64,000 nt of DNA, taken from the NCBI GenBank assembly GCA_034770075.1, contig CM068380.1, positions 33,929,765 to 33,993,764 on the forward strand, written 5' to 3'. This document shows positions 35,797 to 48,275 of this stretch, one piece after another. This DNA comes from Aralia elata. Lineage: Eukaryota > Streptophyta > Magnoliopsida > Apiales > Araliaceae. The position numbers and the translations under genes are program-made. The first letter of the stretch is position 1; each line of letters opens with the position of its first letter. The notes beneath the pieces are model-generated. The model saw only the letters and a list, made by a program, of their open reading frames with translations. It ran no database searches and was not told the DNA's origin.

Positions 35797-37956
35797 TGTG
35801 ACGCCCCCAAATCTCTACACTCCCCTGTAGCAGATCTGGTGCTCACGTGGAACTATACAACTATAAATATTCAATAAAATATGACTTCTATCTATTCAAG
35901 GTTCACAGTATCCCATAACAGATAATAATTCTCGTCAGAACGTTATCCGTGTTTGGATACCCTCACTTGGATGTACGGATTCATATCTTGTGGATATCTC
36001 TTTCATATCAATATTCCCTATCTATCTGACATTCACAGTATTAATGATAAGATTATCCATAGAAACTTGAGGGGGCGCATTCCGGTAAAGATGACACCTC
36101 ACCGGCGCTCATTAAGTGTAACCCCAGAGCTTATAGGACTCTCAACATCATTTAAATACCCTCATTCAGATGTATAGTTCGTATAGACACTGTATTTAAC
36201 TTAGTACAACTATTCTAAAGAATTTAAAGATCAGAGTATAACGCATTCTATAACATCAAGGATCATAATATATTACATAACATTTTGTTCGGTTACATCA
36301 TTCGTTATACTAAGTTATTACAACAACAAGTCTGTAAAAAGGTTTACAATATTCAATAACAGAAATAAAATTTAATAGTTATGACTTTTCCTCTTTTTGG
36401 TCCCAAACGTGCAAGGGATATCATCTAAAGCTGCAAAAGAAGATATGCGCAAGAATGAGCTACAAATGCTCAGCAAGTTCATTTGAATATGTAAACACCA
36501 TGTGTTTGATTTGAAAGATGTCAATGATGTATAATTGATACTGAGGGTTCTGTACCGGAACCATATATTTCAAATTGTCCTGTCAGTCCTCAATGACTTA
36601 GAACCTCTTTGAGTTCGGATATCTGGTAGGTGATCAGCCTCACCAATATCCTAGGAGTATGCATATCATCCTACCACATTTTTGGTCAATTTAAGTTAAT
36701 TGCCAATATTGGTCAATTCATTGAATTGCCAATTTAAACCTTATCTGAAGGTTTGTCGGACCACCTTCCATCTACGGTGTCCCTATTACTCAGTATAGAT
36801 GTCGTACCAAAACAATTTGGTTTGACTCAACAATTTTAAGCTCAAACAATCAATAAATGATTTCATTTCTTAAGTTATGCTGAACAAGTAGCAATAACTT
36901 CACAATAATTGATAGCAAGACATAAATGAATTGCTTAATATAAATTGAGAAAAAGTTAGGACACTTGCCTTAGCGTAGCTCACTATAATTTAATTCAATC
37001 GGTCAACGCACGTAGTCTACGTATACCAATAATAAGCGTTAGCACGTATATAAACATGTAACACGCTAATCTAAACAAGTTTCATTAAGGTTCGACGTTG
37101 ATTCGGTATCTCGGTCGCGTCCTTAATGGCTAAAGACATAAATTGTTCGAATAAACTTCATTTGGAAGTCGAATTATTAGTCGAAATAATTTAATTATTA
37201 TTTCTAACATTTTTAGAAGCTTGGTATTATTTTTAAATAATTTTCAGAAGCTTGGAAGTATTTTTAAATAATTTTACAAGCTTAGGAATATTTTTAAATG
37301 ATTTAATTATCATTTAGAATAATTTTTAAAACATTTAATATGTTATTTAAATAATTTATTTATCATTTAGAATATTTTTAGATATTTAAAATATTATTTA
37401 AATGATTTTATTTATCATTTATAATATTTTTAGAAAGATAGAATATTATTTAAATGATTTAATTTATCATTAATAATATTTTTAGACTTTACTTTTTCAT
37501 TAAAATAATTTATTTATTACTTATAATAATTTTCAAAATTTAATTTAATATTTAAATGATTTAATTATCATTTAAAATAATTTTTAAATACTTAATATAT
37601 TATTTAAATGATTTATTTATCATTAATAATATTTAAATATTTAATATTTTATTTAATTATTATATATAATAATTTTATTTACCTTAATATCATTTTTAAA
37701 TAATTAATATAATTATTTAATAATTTAATATCATTTTTAAATAATTAAAACATTTATTAAATGATTTATCATAATTATTAATTATTATTTAATTAAATTA
37801 AATAATATTTCAGAAAATAGAAAAATATTAAAAATAAATTTTTATAATTTAAAAATGAATTTTCGGATTTATTTATTAATTATTTATATTTATTTAATAT
37901 TTATTTATTATTTTATAATTTATTAAATAATTTTTATTTTATTTTTATTAAAAAAT

Positions 37957-38054
37957 CCGTCGCTAAAGGGCTTTAGCGACGGTCTGCTTATTTCTTTAGT
38001 TTTCTGGGTTTGGGATGAGTTTCGTCGCTAAAGGTGTTCTTCATTGAAGAACAC
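37957..38054. repeat. Two perfect hairpins in B LTR 1
   Basis: Hairpin 1: CCGTCGCTAAAG/CTTTAGCGACGG with a two-base loop (37957-37982). Hairpin 2: GTGTTCTTCA/TGAAGAACAC with a one-base loop (38034-38054). A half copy of the first motif (cgtcgctaaag) lies between them. Both recur in LTR 2 (first at 46369-46394) and LTR 3 (first at 54760-54785). Confidence 0.85.
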
Positions 38055-38237
38055 TTTGGTCAATGCTGGACAGCCTACTTTGGCCTTAATTTAATCCGTG
38101 TTGGTTTATTGTTTGTTTAATTTTCTTGTTTGTAGTTATAGTATTCATGGCAGACTACAACGACATATCAAAACATAGATTAAACTACATCAATTGATGC
38201 TCTAAATATATGGTCAAACTATAGGAGACCAACTGTT

Positions 38238-38272
38238 CTTATGAATTTCTGGGTTACCCAGAAATTCATAAG
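38238..38272. repeat. 35-nt perfect palindrome in B LTR 1
   Basis: Arms of 17 bases, CTTATGAATTTCTGGGT and its exact complement, separated by one base. Also at 46649-46683 and 55040-55074. A degenerate relative (tttctgggttgcccagaaa) follows near 38456-38474. Confidence 0.9.
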
Positions 38273-39261
38273 TCAGTTGCGGTCAAGGCACTTTGACTAA
38301 AATTTCCGGCTTGATCGATTACTCTTTATGTGTTTTTATGATATGAAGTTGTTCTCTATATGGCATACTACAAATATAAGCAATTAAATCACCAAAAACA
38401 CATCATCTTGGTCGATTCTGGGTTGCTTCAATATCTGACATAACTTGTCAGAACTTTCTGGGTTGCCCAGAAAATGCATAATCCGAACGGTCAAGGCACT
38501 TTTGACCGATCATAGCTTTCATCCTATACTTTTGTTTGCTTTGATACACGTCGGGCTTTAAAGACCACATATCAGGCTACACATACATATATTAAAACAG
38601 ACCAAACACATAATCTAAGTCGATCAAACCGCCTGACAAAGTCGCCTGTCAGACAGTTTTGACTGTTCTTGACAGTTTTGATTTTTCATCAAATTCGACC
38701 ATTTAAATGTTATGAAACCATGATTAACCAACCCAGATCACTTATTAACATATTATAACACATATCTAAACATCTAAAACATAAAATCACTAACAACTTA
38801 AAGATCTAGCATCCAAAATTGATTTAATACCTTTCTAAGTGGATTTTTGATTTCTGGCTGTTGGTTCTGACCTTGTGGTTGCTAGGGCTTGATATGGTAT
38901 GTCTTATATGTGTTTAAGCTTCAAAATTTTCGTGGCCAACTGATCAGATTGCTCTCCTACTTATAGAATTGGCCAATTAGGGTTTCTTAGGTCATTTTCC
39001 AAACTTTGCCTCCAAAAATATCCTACCCTAGGGACTTGTGCTGCTATTTTCTGATCTTAATGACCTACTTGAGCTGGAAACTTTGATCAAATATCTGATT
39101 TGTGTTCTTATCCCATTTTGATTGATTTAAAATTTGATTTTTGATTTATTTACTTACTAATTAAACCTAGATTCTTGCTAATCATGATTAGGATGTTAAT
39201 TTAAGTTTAGTAATACCTTAATTAATGTTATATATCATAATTAAGGTTTTACATTTCATAA

Positions 39262-39506
39262 ATTAGGGTTATTGAACCAAATTAGGGTTTTAGGGTTCCG
39301 AATTAGGGTTTAGGGTTTTCAATCCTATAATTAGGGTTTTAATCTTTCGTCTAGGGTTTAATTTAACCTCAGTAATTCATAATTAATATCATGATTCATT
39401 ATTTAGAATCTAAGTATATCAATTAAAATTCTTATACAATAATTAGGGTTTTGATTAAACAATTCGGACAAATTTTATCAATTAGGGTTTTGAAATTTAG
39501 GGTTTC
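39262..39506. repeat. Telobox-like AGGGTT cluster in B LTR 1
   Basis: Ten AGGGTT motifs, several as TTAGGGTTT, occur in about 245 bases but are not in a regular tandem array. On the transcribed (minus) strand they read AACCCTAA, the telobox of plant promoters. Present in all three B LTRs. Confidence 0.7.
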
Positions 39507-39856
39507 TATTTCCGTTTAACATTTTAAAAAACCCTATTTAACTTATTTTAAAATTTTATCATTTAATATAATATTATATTAATGTCGAAGCACGACAAAG
39601 CACTTCGTCAATTCCAAGTACGACACAGCAGCTTACAAAACTAATTTACCGTAACGCTTCTTGGTGAATTCGCCGGAAGCACGACAAATCATTTTGTCCG
39701 ATTAAGCACGACACAGCTACTTGGCGAAAAATTTTTTATTTGACCCAATTGTTTAATAATATACATAACCATATAATACAAAGTCATATCATGAAATTTC
39801 ATTTATTAAACACATAGTTTATATTTATAAATCTTATTCGGGTTCGGAATATTACA

Positions 39857-39870
39857 TTCACCCCCACTAA
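39857..39870 (-). promoter_or_regulatory. Element B copy 1 polypurine tract
   Basis: Minus strand TTAGTGGGGGTGAA abuts the LTR. Copy 2's equivalent is at 48266-48279. Confidence 0.75.
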
Positions 39871-42800
39871 TAAGAATTTCGTCCTCGAAATTTACAGTGC
39901 AGTCTATGAAATAAATGTGGGTAGTTATCTTGCATTTTACTCTCGAGCTCCCACGTAGCTTCCTCGATATTCTGATTTCTCCAGATAACCTTAACCGAAG
40001 GTATCTTTTTATTTCGCAAATTTTGTTCTTTCCTATCCACAATTTTAATAGGAACTTCTTTATACGATAAATCCCTCTCGATTTGAATGGGCTCATAATC
40101 GATAACGTGTTTTATAATCAGGTTTGTACGGTCGTAACACGGACACATGAAACACGTTATGAATATGTTCTAATTCAGGAGGTAGGGCTACCTCATAGGC
40201 TACCTCACCTATTCTCTTCAATATTTGAAATGGCCCAATAAATCTCGGACTCAATTTGCCCTTCTTGCCGAAACGTATTTTTCCCTTCCACGGAGATACT
40301 TTTAAGAACACGTGACTACCGACTTCAAAATCTTGTAACTTCCTGTGTTGATCAGCATATTTCTTTTCCCGATCCTGTGATACTTGTAATCTTCTCCGTA
40401 TAATCCGAACTACCTTTGTGGTTTGTTGTACTATTTCGGTTCCTAGCATTTGCCGTTTCCCCAACCTCGTCCCAACATAAAGGTGTCCTACATTTTCTTT
40501 CATACGAGGCTTCAAAAGGTGGCATTCCTATGCTGGCATGGTAACTATTGTTATAGGCAAATACTACTAAAGGTAATTGATCTTGCCAACTTTCCTTGAA
40601 ATCCATGTTGCGAGTTTGCAACATGTCCTTTAGTGTTTAAATCGTTCTCTCACTCTGACCGTTTGTTTGTAGTGATAAATTGTGCTTAACCTCAACTAGG
40701 TTCCTAAGTGTTTCTGGAAACTTGTCTAAAAGTTCAGAGTAAATTAGGGATTTTGGTCCAATACTATATAAACAAGGACTCCATGTCTAGAAATAATTTC
40801 ATTGATGTACAGTTCGGCTAACTGGTCTAGACTGGAGTTGATTTTGATGATTAAGAAAATGAGCTAACTTGGTAAGACGATCTACAATTTCCCAAATGGC
40901 ATTATGACCTTTCGGTGTATTTGGAAGACCTACTACGAAGTCCATGATAATATGCTCCCATTTCCACTCAGGAACTTCTAAGGGTTGTAATAATCCACTT
41001 GGTTTCTGATGTTCAGCTTTAACCCTTTGACACGTTAAACATTTGCTTACCCATTCCGCTACTTCTCTCTTCATGTTAGACCACCAAAAACGTTGGCTCA
41101 GGTCTTTATACATTTTTGTACTCCCTGGATGTACAGTGAATTTAGAATTATGGGCTTCATTCAGTATTTCGTCTTTTAACTCTTGTACTGAAGGTACCCA
41201 AATTCTATTTTCGTATCTTAGTACTCCACCTTTATCCACCCTAAACTTAACATTCTTTTTATGAGTCATTTCTGCCTTATACTTCTGATATTCTGCATCA
41301 GTCTTCTGTAATTCTTTGACTTTGTCCAATAAAGTCGAATTACTCTCGATGACAAATAACTTCTGGGTAGAGTTAACTGGAACTCTCACCTCAATCTCAA
41401 GTTTGTCAAACTCTTTTATCAGTACCTCGTTATTAGTCATCACATTCAATTTCTCCTGGTTCTTCCTACTTAATGCGTCTGCTACGACGTTGGCTTTCCT
41501 TGGATGATACAAGATCTCACAATCAAAATCTTTTATCAATTCTAGCCATCTCTTCTGTCTCATGTTTAACTCCTTCTGAGTGAAAATATATACGTTAGAC
41601 TTTTGTGATCTGTGTATATCTCACACTTCTCCCCGTACAAGTAATGCCTCCAAATTTTCAAGGCGAATACTACAGCGGCTAACTCAAGATCATGCGTAGG
41701 ATACCTCTTGTCATAATCTTTGAGTTTTGAGTTGTCCTTAATGCATATGCAATCACCTTCCCATGTTGCATTAACACACATCCTAATCCCTTGTGTGATG
41801 CATCACTATAAACAACGAGGCCTCCTGTATCATCTGGTAAAGATAACACTGGTGCCATACTTAATCGCTTCTTCAACTCTTGGAAGCTTTCTTCAGATTT
41901 GTCTATCCAGACGTACTTTTACCGTCTTTTGAGTCAAATTGGTTAGCGGGGTCGCTCTCTTTGAAAAATCTTGTATAAAACGCCGATAATACCCTGCTAA
42001 ACAGAGAAAACTTCTTACTTCTGTTGGAGTTGTTGGTTGTTCCCAATTCACAACCGCTTCTATCTTGGATGGATCTACCACTATTCCATTCTTATCAATT
42101 ACATGACCTAAGAATTGGACTCGTTCCAACCAGAATTCACATTTGGAAAACTTTGCATAAAGTTGTTCCTTGCGTAATATCTCCAATACGCTTCTTAAGT
42201 GTTTCAGCATGCTCCTCTTTTGTTCTCGAGTATACTAAAATATCATCGATGAACACTACGACAAATTTGTCCAAGCATGGTTTAAACACTCGGTTCATCA
42301 AGTCCATGAATGCTGCCGGCGCATTTGTTAATCCAAAAGACATCACAAGAAACTCATAATGTCCGTAGCGTGTCCTAAACGCTGTCTTCGGCACATCTTC
42401 TTTTCTTACCTTTAATTGATGATAACCCGATCGTAAGTCGATCTTCGAAAAGTATTCGGCCCCTTTCAACTGGTCAAACAAATCATCAATTCGTGGTAAA
42501 GGATATTTGTTCTTTATTATTAACTTCTTTAATTCTCTATAATCAATACACAACCTTAATGTTCCATCCTTCTTCTTTACAAACAACATCGGTGCTCCCC
42601 AAGGTGAAACACTTGGTTGTATGTACTTTTTGTCTAAGAGTTCTTGTAACTACACAAGTAACTCCTTCAACTCTACAGGTGCCCTTCTGTACGGTGCCTT
42701 GGAAACTGGTGCCGTACCCGGCGCTAGATCAATAACAAATTCGATCTCCCTGTCCGGAGGTAAACCGGGTAAGTCATCTGGAAATACATCCGGAAATTCT

Positions 42801-43083
42801 CTATCTCAGGTATTTTTTCTAGTTTTACTCCTTCTTTTCGAGTATCTACTATATATGCCAAATAGCCTGTACAACCCTTCCTAAGCAATCTCTCTGCCTG
42901 CATTACTGTCAAACATCGAGATCGTTTAGGGGAACAACCACCGTTGAACCCCACCTTTGACTTCGACACCGTCAATAGGTTTACACGCTTTCGATGGTAG
43001 TCAATCATTGTATTATGATTAACCAACCTATCCCTGCCTAAGATTATATCGAATTCCCCTAGCTGCATAGGAATGAGGTTCAT
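39867..43083 (-). pseudogene. pol: Element B copy 1 pol remnant, gag missing
   Basis: From 43083 the frame enters protease downstream of its catalytic DSG (MNLIPMQLGEFDIILGRD), then the protease-RT linker with a frameshift. RT is open at 42589-42137 with FIDD in VVVFIDDILVYS, frameshifts near 42210, and continues to 41893. RNase H fragments cover 41876-41566 (YSDASHKGLG), with an insertion near 41720. Integrase starts at about 41563 with the zinc finger (HPGSTKMYKDLSQ, CLTCQR), but the catalytic core around 40630-40800 is frameshifted and lacks a clear second Asp motif. The C-terminal part (KLSPRFIGPF, chromodomain VIWRNQNIEEATWELE) is in two frames. No copy of this could supply enzymes. Confidence 0.88.
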
Positions 43084-43468
43084 AAGAAACTTCTGTCTCT
43101 TAATTTCTATATTATAATTTCTATATGGTTTTACCGGGAATTATCTCTTTATTAGCAATTTTTTACGTTTACAAGGTATATCTAAATTTATTAACTGTTG
43201 GGTTTACTACTCTATTTTCTGCCTCTACTAATGTCTATGCTCTTCCTTCAAGCGGCGTTAAGTTATATAAGTAAGAAAATTAGTATAATTACAAGTATGG
43301 AATGCACATAATGTTCAAACATAATTTGTATATTCATACAGAAGGTTTACATATTCGGCTAGTAGTTTATATAAGTACTACTAGCATTCCCAAACCAGTT
43401 TTGCAAAAACTTGGGTAAAGTAGTTTAGATACTACTATTTACATACACACTTTAGTGACCAGATTTAT
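43084..43468 (-). other. Element B copy 1 gag-deletion scar
   Basis: About 385 bases stand where A and C carry roughly 1.3 kb of gag, zinc knuckles and the protease active site. I see no gag motif here. The identical gap in copy 2 (51485-51869) shows the loss came before the duplication. Confidence 0.7.
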
Positions 43469-44044
43469 CTAAAGCTTAATCTTACGATACTCATCACACA
43501 ACATACTTGATACCACCCACCTATTAATGTCGTATCCAGTCTTTCCATTCTCTACGGGATAATCCGCTACTCGCTTATCCAGATCCACAAGTGTTTCACG
43601 AAATTCTTTATTAGTCATATCAAGCCTTGCTTGGATTTGATATCTTTCTCTTTCCTTTCTTGACAACAGTGCCTGAAGTCGGATATTCAATCGTCCTTCA
43701 TTCTCCAACCTTTCTTCCACATATGATACCCTATTGTTCAAGGTATGTATTTCTATCTGGGCTTGTTCTAGTAGGTTTTCCTCCTCTGGGTTTCCTTCTT
43801 CTAATTCTTCTACAAATTGATTTTGAACTTCTGATATATCCCTCCATATTATTGGTTCTTCCTCATCTTCTCCTTCGTCTATAATCTGAACCTCTGTAGC
43901 GTCCTCATTAGGTTCTGTCGCCTCGGCGTCATGGAATTCCAAGTTATTTTGAACTTCTTGTCCTTCAGGATCACTGTCCTGCTCAAGCTCTATCACCTGT
44001 GAACCTATCTCCCTTGAACTATCTTCCCAATCTGGGTCTGCCAT
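43469..44044 (-). CDS. Element B copy 1 aORF: acidic coiled-coil protein
   Basis: A 191-codon frame starting MADPDWEDSSREIG at 44044, preceded by TTCTTTTGTAGG as in A. It is shorter and diverged from the A and C versions but keeps the plan: acidic N-terminus (DEGEDEEEP) then coiled coil (EIHTLNNRVSYVEERLENEG). The Arg-rich tail of A and C is reduced to a few basic residues (CDEYRKIKL). Identical in copy 2. It stays open though gag is gone and pol is ruined. Function not recognised. Confidence 0.65.
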   Translation of the reverse strand: MADPDWEDSSREIGSQVIELEQDSDPEGQEVQNNLEFHDAEATEPNEDATEVQIIDEGEDEEEPIIWRDISEVQNQFVEELEEGNPEEENLLEQAQIEIHTLNNRVSYVEERLENEGRLNIRLQALLSRKERERYQIQARLDMTNKEFRETLVDLDKRVADYPVENGKTGYDINRWVVSSMLCDEYRKIKL

Positions 44045-44198
44045 CCTACAAAAGAATTTTACTTGTTTAGCATTATGATGAAGCAAGTTTACACAAAATA
44101 TAAGGCTTTTAAGGTTATCTTATGTGTATTAAGTATTTTACGGACTCAAAGATTATATCCTAAGGTATTTCCCAACTACCTTAGAGCTATAATCTACA

Positions 44199-44210
44199 GC
44201 TCTGATACCA
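44199..44210 (-). promoter_or_regulatory. Element B copy 1 PBS (tRNA-iMet)
   Basis: Minus strand TGGTATCAGAGC, three bases from LTR 2. Confidence 0.88.
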
Positions 44211-44213
44211 TCT

Positions 44214-47200
44214 TGTGACGCCCCCAAATCTCTACACTCCCCTGTAGCAGATCTGGTGCTCACGTGGAACTATACAACTATAAATATTCAATAAAATATG
44301 ACTTCTATCTATCCAAGGTTCACAGTATCCCATAACAGATAATAATTCTCGTCAGAACGTTATCCGTGTTTGGATACCCTCACTTGGATGTACGGATTCA
44401 TATCTTGTGGATATCTCTTTCATATCAATATTCCCTATCTATCTGACATTCACAGTATTAATGATAAGATTATCCATAGAACTGAGGGGCGCATTCCGGT
44501 AAAGATGGCACCTCACCGGCGCTCATTAAGTGTAACCCCAGAGCTTATAGGACTCTCAACATCATTTAAATACCCTCATTCAGATGTATAGTTCGTATAG
44601 ACACTGTATTTAACTTAGTACAACTATTCTAAAGAATTTAAAGATCAGAGTATAACGCATTCTATAACATCAAGGATCATAATATATTACATAACATTTT
44701 GTTCGGTTACATCATTCGTTATACTAAGTTATTACAACAACAAGTCTGTAAAAAGGTTTACAATATTCAATAACAGAAATAAAATTTAATAGTTATGACT
44801 TTTCCTCTTTTTGGTCCCAAACGTGCAAGGGATATCATCTAAAGCTGCAAAAGAAGATATGCGCAAGAATGAGCTACAAATGCTCAGCAAGTTCATTTGA
44901 ATATGTAAACACCATGTGTTTGATTTGAAAGATGTCAATGATGTATAATTGATACTGAGGGTTCTGTACCGGAACCATATATTTCAAATTGTCCTGTCAG
45001 TCCTCAATGACTTAGAACCTCTTTGAGTTCGGATATCTGGTAGGTGATCAGCCTCACCAATATCCTAGGAGTATGCATATCATCCTACCACATTTTTGGT
45101 CAATTTAAGTTAATTGCCAATATTGGTCAATTCATTGAATTGCCAATTTAAACCTTATCTGAAGGTTTGTCGGACCACCTTCCATCTACGGTGTCCCTAT
45201 TACTCAGTATAGATGTCGTACCAAAACAATTTGGTTTGACTCAACAATTTTAAGCTCAAACAATCAATAAATGATTTCATTTCTTAAGTTATGCTGAACA
45301 AGTAGCAATAACTTCACAATAATTGATAGCAAGACATAAATGAATTGCTTAATATAAATTGAGAAAAAGTTAGGACACTTGCCTTAGCGTAGCTCACTAT
45401 AATTTAATTCAATCGGTCAACGCACGTAGTCTACGTATACCAATAATAAGCGTTAGCACGTATATAAACATGTAACACGCTAATCTAAACAAGTTTCATT
45501 AAGGTTCGACGTTGATTCGGTATCTCGGTCGCATCCTTAATGGCTAAACACATAAATTGTTCGAATAAACTTCATTTGGAAGTCGAATTATTAGTCGAAA
45601 TAATTTAATTATTATTTCTAACATTTTTAGAAGCTTGGTATTATTTTTAAATAATTTTCAGAAGCTTGGAAGTATTTTTAAATAATTTTACAAGCTTAGG
45701 AATATTTTTAAATGATTTAATTATCATTTAGAATAATTTTAAAACATTTAATATGTTATTTAAATAATTTATTTATCATTTAGAATATTTTTAGATATTT
45801 AAAATATTATTTAAATGATTTATTTATCATTTATAATATTTTTAGAAAGATAGAATATTATTTAAATGATTTAATTTATCATTAATAATATTTTTAGACT
45901 TTACTTTTTCATTAAAATAATTTATTTATTACTTATAATAATTTTCAAAATTTAATTTAATATTTAAATGATTTAATTATCATTTAAAATAATTTTTAAA
46001 TACTTAATATATTATTTAAATGATTTATTTATCATTAATAATATTTAAAATATTTAATATTTTATTTAATTATTATATATAATAATTTTATTTACCTTAA
46101 TATCATTTTTAAATAATTAATATAATTATTTAATAATTTAATATCATTTTTAAATAATTAAAACATTTATTAAATGATTTATCATAATTATTAATTATTA
46201 TTTAATTAAATTAAATAATATTTCAGAAAATAGAAAAATATTAAAAATAAATTTTTATAATTTAAAAATGAATTTTCGGATTTATTTATTAATTATTTAT
46301 ATTTATTTAATATTTATTTATTATTTTATAATTTATTAAATAATTTTTATTTTATTTTTATTAAAAATCCGTCGCTAAAGGGCTTTAGCGACGGTCTGCT
46401 TATTTCTTTAGTTTTCTGGGTTTGGGATGAGTTTCGTCGCTAAAGGTGTTCTTCATTGAAGAACACTTGGTCAATGCTGGACAGCCTACTTTGGCCTTAA
46501 TTTAATCCGTGTTGGTTTATTGTTTGTTTAATTTTCTTGTTTGTAGTTATAGTATTCATGGCAGACTACAACGACATATCAAAACATAGATTAAACTACA
46601 TCAATTGATGCTCTAAATATATGGTCAAACTATAGGAGACCAACTGTTCTTATGAATTTCTGGGTTACCCAGAAATTCATAAGTCAGTTGCGGTCAAGGC
46701 ACTTTGACTAAAATTTCCGGCTTGATCGATTACTCTTTATGTGTTTTTATGATATGAAGTTGTTCTCTATATGGCATACTACAAATATAAGCAATTAAAT
46801 CACCAAAAACACATCATCTTGGTCGATTCTGGGTTGCTTCAATATCTGACATAACTTGTCAGAACTTTCTGGGTTGCCCAGAAAATGCATAATCCGAACG
46901 GTCAAGGCACTTTTGACCGATCATAGCTTTCATCCTATACTTTTGTTTGCTTTGATACACGTCGGGCTTTAAAGACCACATATCAGGCTACACATACATA
47001 TATTAAAACAGACCAAACACATAATCTAAGTCGATCAAACCGCCTGACAAAGTCGCCTGTCAGACAGTTTTGACTGTTCTTGACAGTTTTGATTTTTCAT
47101 CAAATTCGACCATTTAAATGTTATGAAACCATGATTAACCAACCCAGATCACTTATTAACATATTATAACACATATCTAAACATCTAAAACATAAAATCA

Positions 47201-48265
47201 CTAACAACTTAAAGATCTAGCATCCAAAATTGATTTAATACCTTTCTAAGTGGATTTTTGATTTCTGGCTGTTGGTTCTGACCTTGTGGTTGCTAGGGCT
47301 TGATATGGTATGTCTTATATGTGTTTAAGCTTCAAAATTTTTCGTGGCCAACTGATCAGATTGCTCTCCTACTTATAGAATTGGCCAATTAGGGTTTCTT
47401 AGGTCATTTTCCAAACTTTGCCTCCAAAAATATCCTACCCTAGGGACTTGTGCTGCTATTTTCTGATCTTAATGACCTACTTGAGCTGGAAACTTTGATC
47501 AAATATCTGATTTGTGTTCTTATCCCATTTTGATTGATTTAAAATTTGATTTTTGATTTATTTACTTACTAATTAAACCTAGATTCTTGCTAATCATGAT
47601 TAGGATGTTAATTTAAGTTTAGTAATACCTTAATTAATGTTATATATCATAATTAAGGTTTTACATTTCATAAATTAGGGTTATTGAACCAAATTAGGGT
47701 TTTAGGGTTCCGAATTAGGGTTTAGGGTTTTCAATCCTATAATTAGGGTTTTAATCTTTCGTCTAGGGTTTAATTTAACCTCAGTAATTCATAATTAATA
47801 TCATGATTCATTATTTAGAATCTAAGTATATCAATTAAAATTCTTATACAATAATTAGGGTTTTGATTAAACAATTCGGACAAATTTTATCAATTAGGGT
47901 TTTGAAATTTAGGGTTTCTATTTCCGTTTAACATTTTAAACCCTATTTAACTTATTTTAAAATTTTATCATTTAATATAATATTATATTAATGTCGAAGC
48001 ACGACAAAGCACTTCGTCAATTCCAAGTACGACACAGCAGCTTACAAAACTAATTTACCGTAACGCTTCTTGGTGAATTCGCCGGAAGCACGACAAATCA
48101 TTTTGTCCGATTAAGCACGACACAGCTACTTGGCGAAAAAATTTTTATTTGACCCAATTGTTTAATAATATACATAACCATATAATACAAAGTCATATCA
48201 TGAAATTTCATTTATTAAACACATAGTTTATATTTATAAATCTTATTCGGGTTCGGAATATTAGA
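44214..48265 (-). mobile_element. Element B LTR 2 (middle, shared)
   Basis: 4.05 kb, near-identical to LTRs 1 and 3. It serves as 5' LTR for copy 1 and 3' LTR for copy 2. Its plus-direction end reads attaga in place of attaca, so the TG terminus has become TC. No TSD on either side. Confidence 0.93.
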
Positions 48266-48275
48266 TTCACCCCCA

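Larger units (their letters stand above)
35797..39856 (-). mobile_element. Element B LTR 1 (3' outer)
   Basis: 4.06 kb. Plus-direction start tgtgacgcccccaaatctc, end ggaatattaca. It holds inner stem-loop arms TGAGC/GCTCA (36456-36472), AT-rich repeats (37140-37940), two hairpins, a 35-nt palindrome, and TATA-like CTATAAGTAGG beside a CCAAT box (38955-38978). It also has a cluster of ten AGGGTT telobox-like motifs (39262-39506). No coding capacity. Confidence 0.94.

Noticed and set aside
39262..39506. Interstitial telomere array
   Set aside because: Motifs are interspersed, not tandem TTTAGGG units, and lie within an LTR.
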